From: Pseudeuparius sepicola
Lineage: Eukaryota > Arthropoda > Insecta > Coleoptera > Anthribidae
Assembly: GCA_963920635.1 (NCBI GenBank)
Contig: OY987302.1
Coordinates: 46,689,500-46,753,499, forward strand
Direction: 5' to 3'
DNA: 64,000 nucleotides
The notes under the pieces were generated by a model. That model did no database searches. It saw only the letters and a program-made list of their open reading frames with translations, and was not told the origin of the DNA. Positions 32,583-44,145 of the stretch are shown piece after piece; the first letter of the stretch is position 1; each line of letters opens with the position of its first letter. The position numbers and the translations under genes were made by a program.

Positions 32583-33897
32583 GTGAGGGAAACTAATTTA
32601 GGCAGTGATTGACGGATTCGTTGTGTGCCTTCCCTTTGAAATCACGATCTCATTTTTCTTTGTTTTTTTTTTTCAAATTTGGTACAGATTATTAAAAAGG
32701 GGTTTTGGATTTTCTTCATATTCTCATTTTGTAAGTGTATCATCAATTTGACATCTACAGTCGACAGCCGGGGACGTCGGACATATTCGGTGTTCAATCG
32801 CAATCGCAATGGTGACTTGACTTATTTCACAACCAAAAAATTTTTTAATATGAATTATTGGTTCTTCGGAACCCCTAAGAAATCTAGGTATAAATTTCCG
32901 CATAGTTTTGAGATTAATGCTACATAATAACTTTGAGGTTAAGATGCATGTTATTTTTTCTACTCCTATGCTAGTAACATACCTATTAAGTGACGTTTAG
33001 GTTATAAGTAAGACCATTGTTACGAACAGTGATACGTAATGACTGACATGTAATGACTGACACGTAATAAAAAAAAATTACGTATCTGTTCTTAATTAAA
33101 ACGCAATTATCACGGGTGCCTGCTTGTTAGCACGGCATCCGCGTCACCATAGCAACTAACCAACATACTAATTGTTGCCTATCAGATAATCAGAAGTATA
33201 ATTTATCTATTATAATAGTTTTTCTTTCGTCGAAGAAAAATTATAATACAAAACTCGAGTTGTAAGCTTATTACATACTCGCCACTGCGCGGCTCGTGCG
33301 CAACTTTTCCACTCATACGTAATAAGCTGTTTACAACTCTCGCTATGTAATATACTATTACTGAGCTCCCTTGAACCTTTTTATCAATTTTCTTGTTCTC
33401 TTTCAGATTTCGCCATTTTATATTACCTTTAGGTTTTGAAGTTTTTTGAGTTGTTACAAAGCCGTTTTATCTTATTAGATGTTTTCATACATCAATTTTC
33501 CGCATTCACATACAAAACTTGATTATGTCTAGGAAGGTAAGCCTCCTTTTATTATTTAAATTTTATTGTACAACCTCATTAGGTACTCATTTACACAAGT
33601 TTCATATCTGATTTAAAATATTTTTTCTAGTTTTAATGTTCATTCTTTAACTTCACACTGCTGATGATGACTCCCTAGGTGAGTCGAAACATATGTACAG
33701 TTGAAAATTAAAAATAAATGTGTTTATGGAGCAGAGACTGTAAGTTTTACCCCTATAAAAAACAAAATACACCGTTATTCAGTCATGATGTAAAAAAATT
33801 TAACCACGGAGAGAGGAAGGCCTACTAAAAACATAGACTGTCAGAACCATTGTTGAAATTTCTGAGAGGAACAACAAATCATTTGCATAAAATTTTA
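32583..33897. other. Start of EDEM3 intron 3
   Basis: No gene. An imperfect hairpin at about 33250-33356 pairs GTTGTAAGCTTATTAC with GTAATAAGCTGTTTACAAC. A segment near 33655-33745 (CTCCCTAGGTGAGTCGAAAC and GGAGCAGAGACTG) recurs near 57787-57870 in diverged form. Confidence 0.45.
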
Positions 33898-35335
33898 TAT
33901 ACAGGGTGAGTTTTTTTCGATGACTACTATGGGGATCTCGGAAACTAGCAGAGCTAGAACAAAGGTTAAATGGGGAAAGAATTGCGGTCTTGAATGCTCA
34001 ATGTAATGCCCCTTTTGGATTTTTAAAAAACTTCATGGCTCACTAGATGTTTTGAAAAGAATGATTTTTTGCTATTTCATCAGATCTCTGTAGCTCCGTT
34101 ATTTCTAATTATACAGAAAAACTGTAGAGACAAAAATTGTAGATAATTTTGGGCTTAATAAGATAATCTAATCAAATTTTTTCTGTTTGTGATTTTTGAG
34201 ATATGACATAAACTTGTCTTTTTTTAAATGTAAATCATAGTTGGCTGTGGCCTTATCAAATCAGCCATTTTTTGAGCTTTCCAAAGATATAATACTCGGC
34301 ATAGTTATTATAAAAAATAATGGCTAATTTTCTGATTTTTTTAAATTTTCACATGGAATATTTTCATAAATACGTTCTATTTTATAATTAGACATACTTC
34401 AGACTTTCTAATATTTTGTTTTTAGCTGGTAACAAAATAAAACAAAAATGAAAAAACTCAAATTCAAATTATTATTATTTATGCAAATATTGCATGTTTT
34501 TAAAACTGAATTTGTCGCATCTCTTAGAGAGCGGCTGTCAATACTGGCATTGCTTCTAAAACAGCTACTCTTAATTCAACAATTGTCTCATACTTTATTT
34601 TGTACTGTTCCCCACAAAAATAAATCCAAAACAGACAAATCGGGGGATTGGGGCGGCCGGGAAATAGGTCAATTTCACCCTATGCAACTATTTGGATAGA
34701 GCTGATCTAGGTAATTTCTTACGGGCAAATAATTATGTGGTGGAGCTCCATCATGATAATTTTTGTTTTATTTTGTTACCAGCTGAAAATAAAAAATTTG
34801 AAAGTTTGAAGTATGTCTTATTATAAAATAGAACGAATGAAAATATTCCATGGCCGACTATGTGAAAAGTTAAAAAAAATCGGAAGATTAGCCATAGCTC
34901 TTTTATTTTTTATAATGACTATGCCGAGTATTATATCTTTGGAAAGCTCAAAAAAATGGCTGATTTGATAAGGCCACAGCCAACTATGATTTACATTTAA
35001 AAAAAACACATGTCATGTTTACGCCATATCCCAAAAATCACAAAGAACATAAAAAGTTGGATTAGATTATCTTATTAAGCCCACAAGTATCTTCAATTTT
35101 TGTCCCTATAGTTTTTCTGTATAATCAGACATAACGGAGCTACAGAGATATGATGAAATAGCAAAAAATCGCTCTTTTCAAAATATCTAGTGAGCCATGA
35201 ACTTTTTTAAAAATCCAAAAGAAGCATTAGATTGAGCATCCAAAACTGCAATTGTTTCCCCATTTAACCTTTGTTCTAGCTCTGCTAATTTCCGAGATCC
35301 CCATAGTGGTCATCGAAAAAAACTCACCCTGTATA
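33898..35335. mobile_element. 1.44-kb foldback element, family C copy 2, with transposase remnant
   Basis: The same termini (TATACAGGGTGAGTTTTTTT and inverse) and the same interior order as 21864-23359, with scattered substitutions and small indels. The central minus-strand relic retains more of the transposase than copy 1. The two copies lie in different introns of EDEM3. Confidence 0.85.
34588..34764 (-). pseudogene. Transposase core relic in foldback C copy 2
   Basis: The minus strand reads HDGAPPHNYLPVRNYLDQLY, two stops, then PISRPPQSPDLSVLDLFLWG. Here the S-P-D-L Asp is kept (Asn in copy 1) and the following L-F-L-W-G block, common in insect mariner-like proteins, is present, though copy 1's W-Q-P-R is altered. 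Each copy has damage the other lacks, so they decayed separately. Confidence 0.75.
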
Positions 35336-35340
35336 TGTTA

Positions 35341-36675
35341 CAGCCCGTATATGAAAATAGACCATATGTATACGGTCTAGGCTGTATCTATATGGCCTAA
35401 ATGGCGCAGATCGTATGTAAATGACATGGCATTTCATATACGGACTAGACCGTTAACATACGGACTATTGACATTCAGACTGTATGTGCAATCGTAGTGA
35501 ATTACCCTTCTTTTTTATTTTAAAGGAGGATATGCCTTCTTTTTAGTAACTATGTACGTATTTTGCATCAAAAAAATCTAGGGTACCTATACACTACACA
35601 TTATACTAAATAATTAACTTTTTTCCGTTAAAATACTAGGTACCAGCAAGAAGTAATATCCTTCTTTGATGGGCCTATATAAAAAAGAAAGGGTAATTCA
35701 GAAATGGCGGACGTCGAAACCGCCCGGAAAACATTGCACATACATTCTGTCTTTGTTTAAATCTGTCTGTGATATACGGTCCAGTTGCAGATAGACCGTA
35801 TATAATAGGACTAGTCCTTTTGCAAACCGATTAGACCGTTTGTTGGCAGACAAGCTTCTTATACATATGGAGTAATATCTTCAGTCCTTTTACATATGGA
35901 CTAGTCCTTTTGTATAAGGCCTGGTTTACATGCGAGTGTCTCACATAAGAGTGAAACAAGCCTATAACTTCTTTAATTTTTAACCGACCAGAACGAAATT
36001 TTTACCAAAGGTAGATGGCATTGTTGCCTACTTATTTCCAAAAAATTAGTTGCCTACTCCAAAGTCGAAGCCACCTGCGATGCCACAATCGAGGCTAAAA
36101 ATCCGAAAATCATATTAGGCATTTTTTTTTCAAAAAAATTTACTAGAAAAAGTTGTTCAAAATCGATTCAAAACCCTAAATCCAAAATTTTGTCAAAATC
36201 AAAAAATATTAATTTCAAAAAATTAAATTCCAAAAACAGCAATTTAATAATTTTCTGCGTTTAGAAAAGTGTGCCATGGAAGTTTTGAAGGCAAGTTGTT
36301 TTCATACAGTAATTATTTTAAAATAAAAGGTCCAAAACAAATTTTAAAAATTTAAATTTTAAATTTTTACTTTAATTTTATTTATTTAATATTTTTTGAT
36401 TTTGACAAAATTTTGTATTTAGGGTTCTGAATCGATTCTGAACAACTTTTTCTAGTAATTTTTTTTTGAAAAAAATATGACTTTCGGATTTTTAGCCTCG
36501 TTTGTGGCAACGCAGGTGGTTTTGACTTTGGAGTAGTCAACTAATTTTTTGGAAATAAGTAGGCAACAATGCCATCTACCTTTGGTAAAAATTTCGTTTT
36601 GGTCGGTTAAAAATTAAAGAAGTTATAGGGTTGTTTCACTCTTAAGTGAGACACTGTATACGGTCTGAAACATAT
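35341..36675. repeat. Region of TATACGGTCT-type repeats split by a family A MITE
   Basis: Variants of TATACGGTCTAG and GGACTAGTCC recur many times, in both orientations, from 35341 to 35930, and ATACGGTCTGAAAC resumes at about 36656 after the MITE. The repeats suggest another foldback element that received the family A copy. Its outer ends are not clear. Confidence 0.45.
35934..36660. mobile_element. Foldback MITE, family A copy 2
   Basis: It starts GAGTGTCTCACATAAGAGTG and ends CACTCTTAAGTGAGACACTG, matching 896-1488. It is longer because the arms retain more sequence, including ATCATATTAGGCATTTTTTT on the left. The left terminus is slightly truncated or substituted (no TATACA). Confidence 0.8.
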
Positions 36676-37596
36676 ATAAAAACTATTACCTAATTTAAAA
36701 TACCTATACTTATTAGTATTAGTATTGAGTCTTGAGAATAGAGACGTCCCGCTATATGGAAAATGAATTTTTTATTATATGTTCATGGTTCCTTCCAGAT
36801 TATATTTATGTAGAGTAATTATCGGTTGTTAATATTTTTTTGTAACAATTATTTTGAGCACAAAATGGTATCAAATTTAAGAACAATTCATATTTATGAA
36901 TCATACATAAAGTATAGCGTATTTTATTTTATTCCTGTTCGTGCACTACTTTTATATCGTTTATTTTTGTTTACATCTGATTTTCCCTTCAGAAAGGGTA
37001 AAATCAGATTCTTGGCGGAACGGATGCTCAGGCACCAGTTTGCATGGTCCGCTATGCTTTGCTCAGATAACTTTCAGTCAGAGAAAATACTTTACAGAAT
37101 TCGGTAGTGGTGTATTGAGGACAGGAGTTTAAGTAAACAATCAATCAAGTTTTACATAAACAATCTATTGATTAAGCAGAGTTAGGTTCATAAATGATAT
37201 AGTTAATTCGGACAGCCGGCCCAGAGAGGTTCACGGAGAATCTGGAAGCAACAAACAGGCAGATAAGCTTCTATTCTCTAATCTAAGTCAGCTAGGATAA
37301 ACAACTGGTCTACTAACAACGCGGTAAGTTAGATTCACGTAGGAAGCAAGCTCAAAAACGTTCGGATTGACAACTAGCAAGCTTTCAATAGTAAAAGAAT
37401 ATCACACAATTAGCTAACCCTATCCTAGTTAGATTTGTTTCCTACCTTTTGGCAAAATAAAACTAAGGGCCATGTTGGTCAGAGATCACTCGTTCCTCCA
37501 ACAGGTTAATGGATGTTAGGATAGGTAAGGTTGGTGGGAACAATCTAAACTTAAGTATACTTACCAGGAACTAAGTCGGAAGTAAGAGAGCCTTCT
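36661..37596. other. EDEM3 intron 3 segment without a supported gene
   Basis: Short open frames near 36826-37132 carry no recognisable motif. An AGCCGGCC word at about 37213 also occurs in the SINE-like unit that follows. Confidence 0.5.
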
Positions 37597-37790
37597 TGGT
37601 CTGGGTGGTGCCACCTAGTGGTGAGTGCGCTCGCCGCCCATTGGTCAAGGCCAAGGCGACAGATCGGGTGATCGACCCCGAATCATCGGTGTTAATATAA
37701 AAGCTACAGGGGACAGCCGGCCACTAAAAATCGTGCGGCCAAAGAATTAAACTGGTGTAAAATAAAAATGAAACTCTGAAACTGGTAACT
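37597..37790 (+). mobile_element. tRNA-derived SINE-like unit
   Basis: GGTGGTGCCACCTAGTGGTG starts a tRNA-like head with an A-box-like segment (CCTAGTGGTGAG, 37614-37625). A B-box-like segment (GGTGATCGACCCC, about 37667-37679) lies about 45 nt later, the spacing of a pol III promoter. A non-tRNA body and an A-rich tail (AAATAAAAATGAAAC) follow. It ends beside a LINE RT fragment, a possible partner, though in opposite orientation. Confidence 0.55.
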
Positions 37791-37854
37791 TCCTTACAAT
37801 AATAACAAAAGTACAAACTTAACACTAAATTTAATGCTAAATATTATTAAGCTC

Positions 37855-38040
37855 TCAAGAACCTTCTCAAGAGGGGGTAATGTGTTAATAGGCCTAAATT
37901 CATCGGCTCTCGTTGTACGTGAAACTTTAGGAATAGGCTTAACAGTACTGACTTTTAATTCCTGAGGAATTTTACCATACCTCAAAGATGAATTCACAAA
38001 ATTTAAAATGACGTGACCAACCAAATCTTGGCAGTCAATA
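37855..38040 (-). pseudogene. Non-LTR reverse transcriptase fragment
   Basis: The minus strand reads LVGHVILNFVNSSLRYGKIP, QELKVSTVKPIPKV and ADEFRPINTLPPLEKVLE. These are RT motifs 1-2 of jockey/CR1-like LINEs (S-L-x-x-G-x-I-P, then P-I-P-K, then F-R-P-I). No other part of the element is present on either side, so it is a short internal fragment. Confidence 0.8.
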
Positions 38041-38273
38041 CTTCATGTATGCTACTTTTCCATAGCTAGTGAATAAAGAAATAACGAACAAATGGCTCAA
38101 ACTTTTTAGATAATTTTTAACCATTCACTTAAAAAGCATATTGGTAAGAAATATCATAAATTTGAAAGATTAGCTGAATATTCGGTACTCGGACAAAGCC
38201 ACATTTTACCATTTTGTGCACCCTTACATTCAACTGTTATTTGTCAACATCAACTGTTCAATGTTACTATTTT

Positions 38274-39267
38274 AGAGATGGGCAACGGAACCTTTCCAAG
38301 TTGGGAAAGTTTCCATTTTTGGAAACTTTCCGGGAAGAAACTTTGAAGGTTTAGGAAACTTTCCCTGAAAGTTTCGGAAACATTCCTGGGAAACTTTCTA
38401 GAAATTTTAAATTTGCCGCCATAAATGCCTGGCCAACATTCATGACATAACCTAAAAAAGAACAAAGAAGAATCATGAACAACTGTGTGCTTGTGCTATA
38501 GACCACAGATAAAATATATTTTATTATATTCTATATACTTTTTGACTGAAATTTAATAAGTTTAAATTTATTATATTCTTTCATATTTGGTTTTATCTTT
38601 TTTATCTTTTTTTATTTATCTTTTTCAATTCTCTATTTTATTATGTTTACTTTTGTACAGGGTGACATAATTAAGATGTTACTAGCGATTATCTCGGTAA
38701 TTTTTAAGATACATTGGCTGTTCAAACACTAAACTTGTGTTGTTTTTCCCAAGAAATTGAATGCCGCCAAGAAAAAAAAAACAGTTTAATTTCAAACAAA
38801 AAAGTTATCGCCAAATTGCCATTTTTTTCTAATTAAGATGGCGATTTTGTTGCAATTTTTCATCAGACTAGTAAAGTGAATGAAATAATCTGCACAACAC
38901 AGTTGCATATCACTTTCGGTTTAGCGGAAGCAATGTTTTTTTTTGCCCCAGCTAAATCTGCAAAAGTAATAGTATTTTTTTAACAAAAAAAACGTCACTT
39001 CCTATGTTTTTTACTGTAGGTAGTAATTAAATAATAATGATACTAACAAAGCAAAACTTTTTCATTTTGTGATATTATACTTTTTCTGCAATATCTTTAA
39101 CAAATTTCACTCAAAATATGACATATTTGGTATTTTTGGAAAGCTCAAAGTGTGACTAATTAAACTAAATACTAAAAAAAAGAAGACTGGAAACTTTCCG
39201 AAAGTTTTGGAAATTTTTGTAAGAAACTTTCAGGGAATCTTCGTAAGGTGGAAACTTTCCCATCTCT
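38274..39267. mobile_element. hAT-like element (TSD ACTATTTT/ACTATTTA)
   Basis: Ends AGAGATGGG and CCCATCTCT are inverted, with 8-bp flanks ACTATTTT (38266-38273) and ACTATTTA (39268-39275) differing at one base. The sub-terminal regions hold many GGAAACTTTCC words. The centre includes a lone ACAGGGTGACATAATTAAG terminus near 38657, perhaps a nested fragment. No transposase frame was found. Confidence 0.8.
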
Positions 39268-39513
39268 ACTATTTACAAATCAAGCGCTTTTGTAGCATCA
39301 TTGAACTCAGCCATTGACTGGACTATTTTAATGTTGCCACCATCGGTCCCTGATATTCAATATTGCTTTCATTACATATGACACTGTCACATTGGCTAAT
39401 TACATAAACAAGGGTGTTACTTATTTTCAAAGTTTGGTTTTCTACACGCCTATTTTTATTAATTTATTAGACATTTATTACCTGTAGGCATTAGACAAAC
39501 CTCATCTTTTCAG

Positions 39514-40288
39514 ACCTCATACAACATCACGCAACTACATGGACGCACTTCTTGCCTTTTGGCCTGGCCTGCAAGTATTAAAAGGCGACATCAAACCGGC
39601 TGTGGAGACTCACGAAATGCTTTATCAAGTGATGCAACGGCACAAATTTATACCCGAAGCGTTTACCACAGACTTCCAGGTACACTGGGGCAACCACCCG
39701 CTGCGACCCGAATTCCTAGAATCCACCTACTTCCTCTACGGTGCCACCGGCGACCCGTATTACTTGGAAGTGGGCAAAAACGTGCTAACGAGCTTACAGA
39801 AGTACGCTAGAGTTAGCTGCGGTTACGCGGCGGTAAACGATGTGAGAACCGGGAAACAAGAGGACAGAATGGACTCGTTTGTGCTAGCCGAAACATTCAA
39901 GTACCTTTTCCTATTGTTCGCCGATAAAGATGATCTCGTTTTGAACTTGGACGAGTTTATTTTCACGACCGAAGGTCACCTGTTGCCGCTCGCGCTCAGC
40001 GGTCACAGCAGCTCTAACGGTACGAAGGCTTGCTCCGACATGGAGATAGAGCAGTCCGAGTTTGCGACGATGTGCCCGAACACGATGCAACTTTTTCCGG
40101 ATGCGGTTAGGAAGCCACTGAGGAATATGGTGGATGGGATGTGCCCGAAGAGGAATAATAAACGTAGGTTGATGGCTAGCGACTTTTCGGCGTCTAATAT
40201 CAACCACCTGAAGATGATCAAGGATATGGGGATAAACATTATCGCATTGAGTGATGGAAGGGTGCAGTTGTTGCACACATTCTCAGCG
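39514..40288 (+). CDS. Edem3: EDEM3, fourth exon in window (end of GH47 domain)
   Basis: Acceptor CATCTTTTCAG. The first base completes the Arg codon, followed by [22 protein letters not shown]47 features are [20 protein letters not shown] (catalytic Glu in E-S-T-Y) and [20 protein letters not shown] (catalytic Glu in A-E-T-F-K-Y), with the calcium-binding Thr in FTTEGHLLP. After the domain come the sequon NGT and several Cys residues ([17 protein letters not shown]). It ends QLLHTFSA in phase 0 at a GCG/GTAAGT donor. The exon continues the reading of 32582 without loss of register. Confidence 0.96.
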
Positions 40289-42037
40289 GTAAGTGCATTT
40301 CTGTAACTTGCAAATTTAGTTATCATTTAATCGTTAGCCGAGACAACGTCCATAGGCAAATTTAGAAATTTACTCTACATACATGGGTGCCATTTTTTAG
40401 CTTCATATCTAATTGCAAAGTTATTCGTACTTTGTTATAATTTTCATTTTAGGAAAGCTTTTGGAATCTCTCTTTGAATATGTCCATAAACCTTCCGGGG
40501 ATCAGTAGGAACAAAATTATAGGGTTGTTTTTATTTATATTTTTGACAAATTTTACATTTTTAACTTCAATTGATTTTCAAAAGCACCTAGATTGTTGGT
40601 AAATTACAAAAAAATTAGAAAAGTCCAAATCCATGACTTTCGTTAATTGCTAAATGTCAATACGGGTACAAACATGCAAAAACATTGTAAGCAGCATTTT
40701 TCAGATTTTGACTTTTCACTATTCTGTGGTCTAGGCAAGGAATCTTTTTGAATAAGTATATAAAACTACCCAATTTCATTCTATTTTCCAGAATTTTTAA
40801 TGTGTCATCACAATGTAAACAGTTAAATTATGAATATCAAACATGCTCTCTCTAGAAAGAGAATGTTTGATCTCATGTTTGTCGACGAATCAAGTCTTAT
40901 GAAGTTCATGCAAAACTTGACGGAAAATAGGACATGCTCTAATTCGTGAATTAACTTCATGAAGAAATTCATGAATTAATTCATGAAGAAATTGCCAGTG
41001 TAGCACACGTCTTTTTATAATAATTTGCCCTTGAAGTGACCATGAATTAATTCATGAAGAAATTGTCAATGTAAAACAGGCATCCACAGAGTGTGTACCA
41101 GTACAGGTGCAATAAAACCAAATGTCAAGTCCTATAAGCGCCTTTTATCGAACCTTTTGTGAAACATAATTTTCATAGTGTTTATTAAGAGTATTATACT
41201 CGTAATAAATTGAAACTAAAATTTAGCATACATTATTTTTAATATTAATTTATAAAATAATATCGCAAAAGATTAGTATCATACTTACCGTCTTTCAAAC
41301 GTTCAAAATACTTTGTATAATAATAATATTTTATATTTGCCTCAGCCAGAGGCCTCGGCAACTAAATTCCACATGAGTCATAAAAAGTTGAACTTCAGTG
41401 CCTTGGTATATAAATTACTATTTTCTTCTATGCAATTATTTCATATATTGGCAATTTTATAAATTAATCCCTTAGTCTTGATACATTCTAAGTAAAAAAT
41501 AAAAGTTCTCTGTACTCTTAATAGTGTATAAAAATCAAAGGATTGCCAAAAGTAGCTCAAAAACACAGAACATCCACAGAAAACCCAACCTTTCTATATT
41601 TTGAACGGTAGCTCCCGGCGCGCTTAGCAGATAGCAGTCTAGCGGTGATGTCACGCCGGCGGAGAGATTTGCCCGATCGAGCAATCCTGTGCGTCTACCG
41701 TTCTTGGCCAACGATGGCAATATCACTCCTACTTTTTCCCTGTCAATGGTTTACTACGATAATTTTATAAAAATGTGTGTGTGTGGTCATTGTGCAGCTA
41801 TTTCAAAACAAAATATTGATAATGTTTTGTGGTAACAATCCACTCTAAAACCTTTCACAAGATGAGCCTTTGACAGGAAAAAACAAACTGAGTGGCTCGG
41901 ATAACAACTGAGCTAAAGTTCTCAGTGTAGGGGCAAAAGGAACGCGGCTATTGAAACTACTTTCCAAAACTCAGGACACCCAATTGGATCTCAATCAGAA
42001 AATGGAGCTGCTGCTGACCACAAAACAGTAAATAGTG

Positions 42038-42770
42038 ACACTAAATCTTAGACAAGGGAAGATAGAGGACGCCTAACAGCACCCGCGGCCGTGTTACCAA
42101 CTGCCACATCGCACGACAGGCCAGTGGCGTAGCATGAAACGCGTTCTTAGCCAATATCACAAAAATGTTAAAAATGAAAAGGTATTTTAGTTAATTTTGA
42201 CTTACATGTAATTTTAAATATTGTTATTTATTTGCAGATAATTTCCCAAATGCAAAGCTAGTGTCTGCTGAAATATATTTATTTGTGGCGATTTCGAATC
42301 AATCAAAATAAAATAATTAAAGCACCCCCATGGGAACCAGCCCATATTTTATGAAACTATCAAAATCAATTATTAAGAAATTTTCAATAAAAACGGTGTT
42401 AAAAAATAATGATATTGGTCCTATTTACAAACAAAACAGTGCACTTTATCATACTAAAAGTAGAAGAATTTGAAGAAGTTATATTGAGAAAAAATAAAGT
42501 TTTAGTCATCTTCCAAAAGTACATATCTTGTTAAATATTTACCTGTGAAACGAAATCCCAGGCTCTTGCTTTTCACTTCTGAGTATATTTTCACCTTAAT
42601 CACTGTTACTTTTAATTCACAAATTCTCGAAATTACATCACAACGTATTCGCTTTGTCTGCCACATATAAAATGGCCGCCGTTCAAAACGACATAACAAA
42701 ATCTATACACGGCAGGGTAGGCCAGCGCGGTGTCCTCTATCTTTCCTTGTCTAAGCTCTGAATAGTGAGT
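42038..42770. mobile_element. Foldback element with CTTAGACAAGG ends
   Basis: CTTAGACAAGGGAAGATAGA at about 42047 reappears inverted at about 42728-42756 (TATCTTTCCTTGTCTAAG). The outer bases may extend the repeat to CACTA. No clear target duplication was found. A related CCTTGTCTAA word occurs at about 46017. Confidence 0.6.
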
Positions 42771-43339
42771 GCAATTGAGAAGCGAAAAAATATGTTTCCG
42801 TGGCGTCATATGGTACCAAATAAAGATTAGATCACAACTAAATTAAAAATTTTTACAAACGACGCTAGGTGTGACGACGTCTGAAGTATCTTTTGTCTTG
42901 ATTTTGTTTTTGTTTTTTTTTTTTCGTTTACAATTTACAGGCAACAATACAGGGTGGAGCAATAGTGTGTGCATGGGCGATATCTCAGAGAATTCAACGC
43001 CTGCCAATATGAACCAATGAAATGATATGATTTTTGAAATATTAACCAATCAGGTGATGATTTCAGCGATAATACCACTATTTTCGCTGAAATCCTACTC
43101 TCTTAGTTACGCTAAACCAATATTGTGGCAGCTAAAACTGATAACCCGATAACTTCTTCACATTACCAAATTTAATATAGGACTAGAACATGTTTTCAGT
43201 TAACCCATTGATCCTTAAATATCTATTAGCACAAAAAACATATTCAGAACCGAAAGTTCAATCTAAATGACAGCTAGCTGTCAAACTAACTATTTGCAGT
43301 TGTTAAATTCTCTTTTTAAATACAACTCGTGGTATGCCT

Positions 43340-43490
43340 AATAATAGATAATACCTTTTCTTAATTTATCACTCATTATAATCCCAATGCTAAGAAAATA
43401 CCACTCCTGCTGCGCAGTCGTGGTATTTTCAGCTTTGGGATTATAATTCGTAAAATTAACGAAAGGTATTATCGATAATAGGCAGACCAC
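43340..43490. repeat. Long imperfect hairpin
   Basis: AATAGATAATACCTTTTCTT to AAAATACCACTCC pairs with GTGGTATTTTCAG to AAAGGTATTATCGATAATA around a GC-rich loop (TGCTGCGCAG). It is probably a small palindromic MITE; no target duplication could be fixed. Confidence 0.6.
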
Positions 43491-44145
43491 TTGTTATATT
43501 ACCCCTGAAAATATCACAACTAAGTATAACCCAGCAAGACCAGAAAGATATGCCGAAAAAAGTAAAAGCTCCATCCAAAAACTGCACAAGTGGCGCGCTC
43601 TGTGAGATATGTAAAAATTGACATCTTCGACTGATTCTCCATCCCAAAAAACATAGCAGTGTGTCAAATTTCAGTTCAGCGGCTTGATTGTTTTGGTAGA
43701 TATTATAGCCATAATTCAATTATAAAAAAATACAACAAACAACATTTCCAAAAGGCATATTGGCCTCGATCGTCTTATTTTGATCCTTGGTATCTCCGGT
43801 TTGGGCATTTCCCATTCCCAATCAATTGCTCTGTATATCCACTTATACACATAAAGTCAGCTTGAGAGCAAAATTATTGACATATGGGCATAGGCACCAT
43901 AATATAATCCTTCCACAATGTGCATATTGCAAAAAAGTTACATAAAAAGTTAATCACAATATATTATTAATTTTGTGGTCTTCTGTTTGTGTTTTATCAT
44001 TATTTTTACAGCTGTATCCTAGTAAGTCCTTATGTTTAAACGTGTGACCTATGAGGTACTCTCTGGAAGATGTTCTATATTTTTCTCAACTATTTTAAAT
44101 TCTGATATTTAGGTTTGCCCTTCTAATCGTACAATTGTTTCCCAG

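Larger units (their letters stand above)
40289..44145. other. EDEM3 intron 4
   Basis: No gene. It holds small direct repeats of CATGAATTAATTCATGAAG near 40930-41065, a fragment of the CAAGGCACTGAAGTTCAAC repeat family (41336-41411, inverted), a foldback at 42038-42770, a lone ACAGGGTGGAGC terminus at about 42949 and a hairpin at 43340-43490. Confidence 0.5.
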
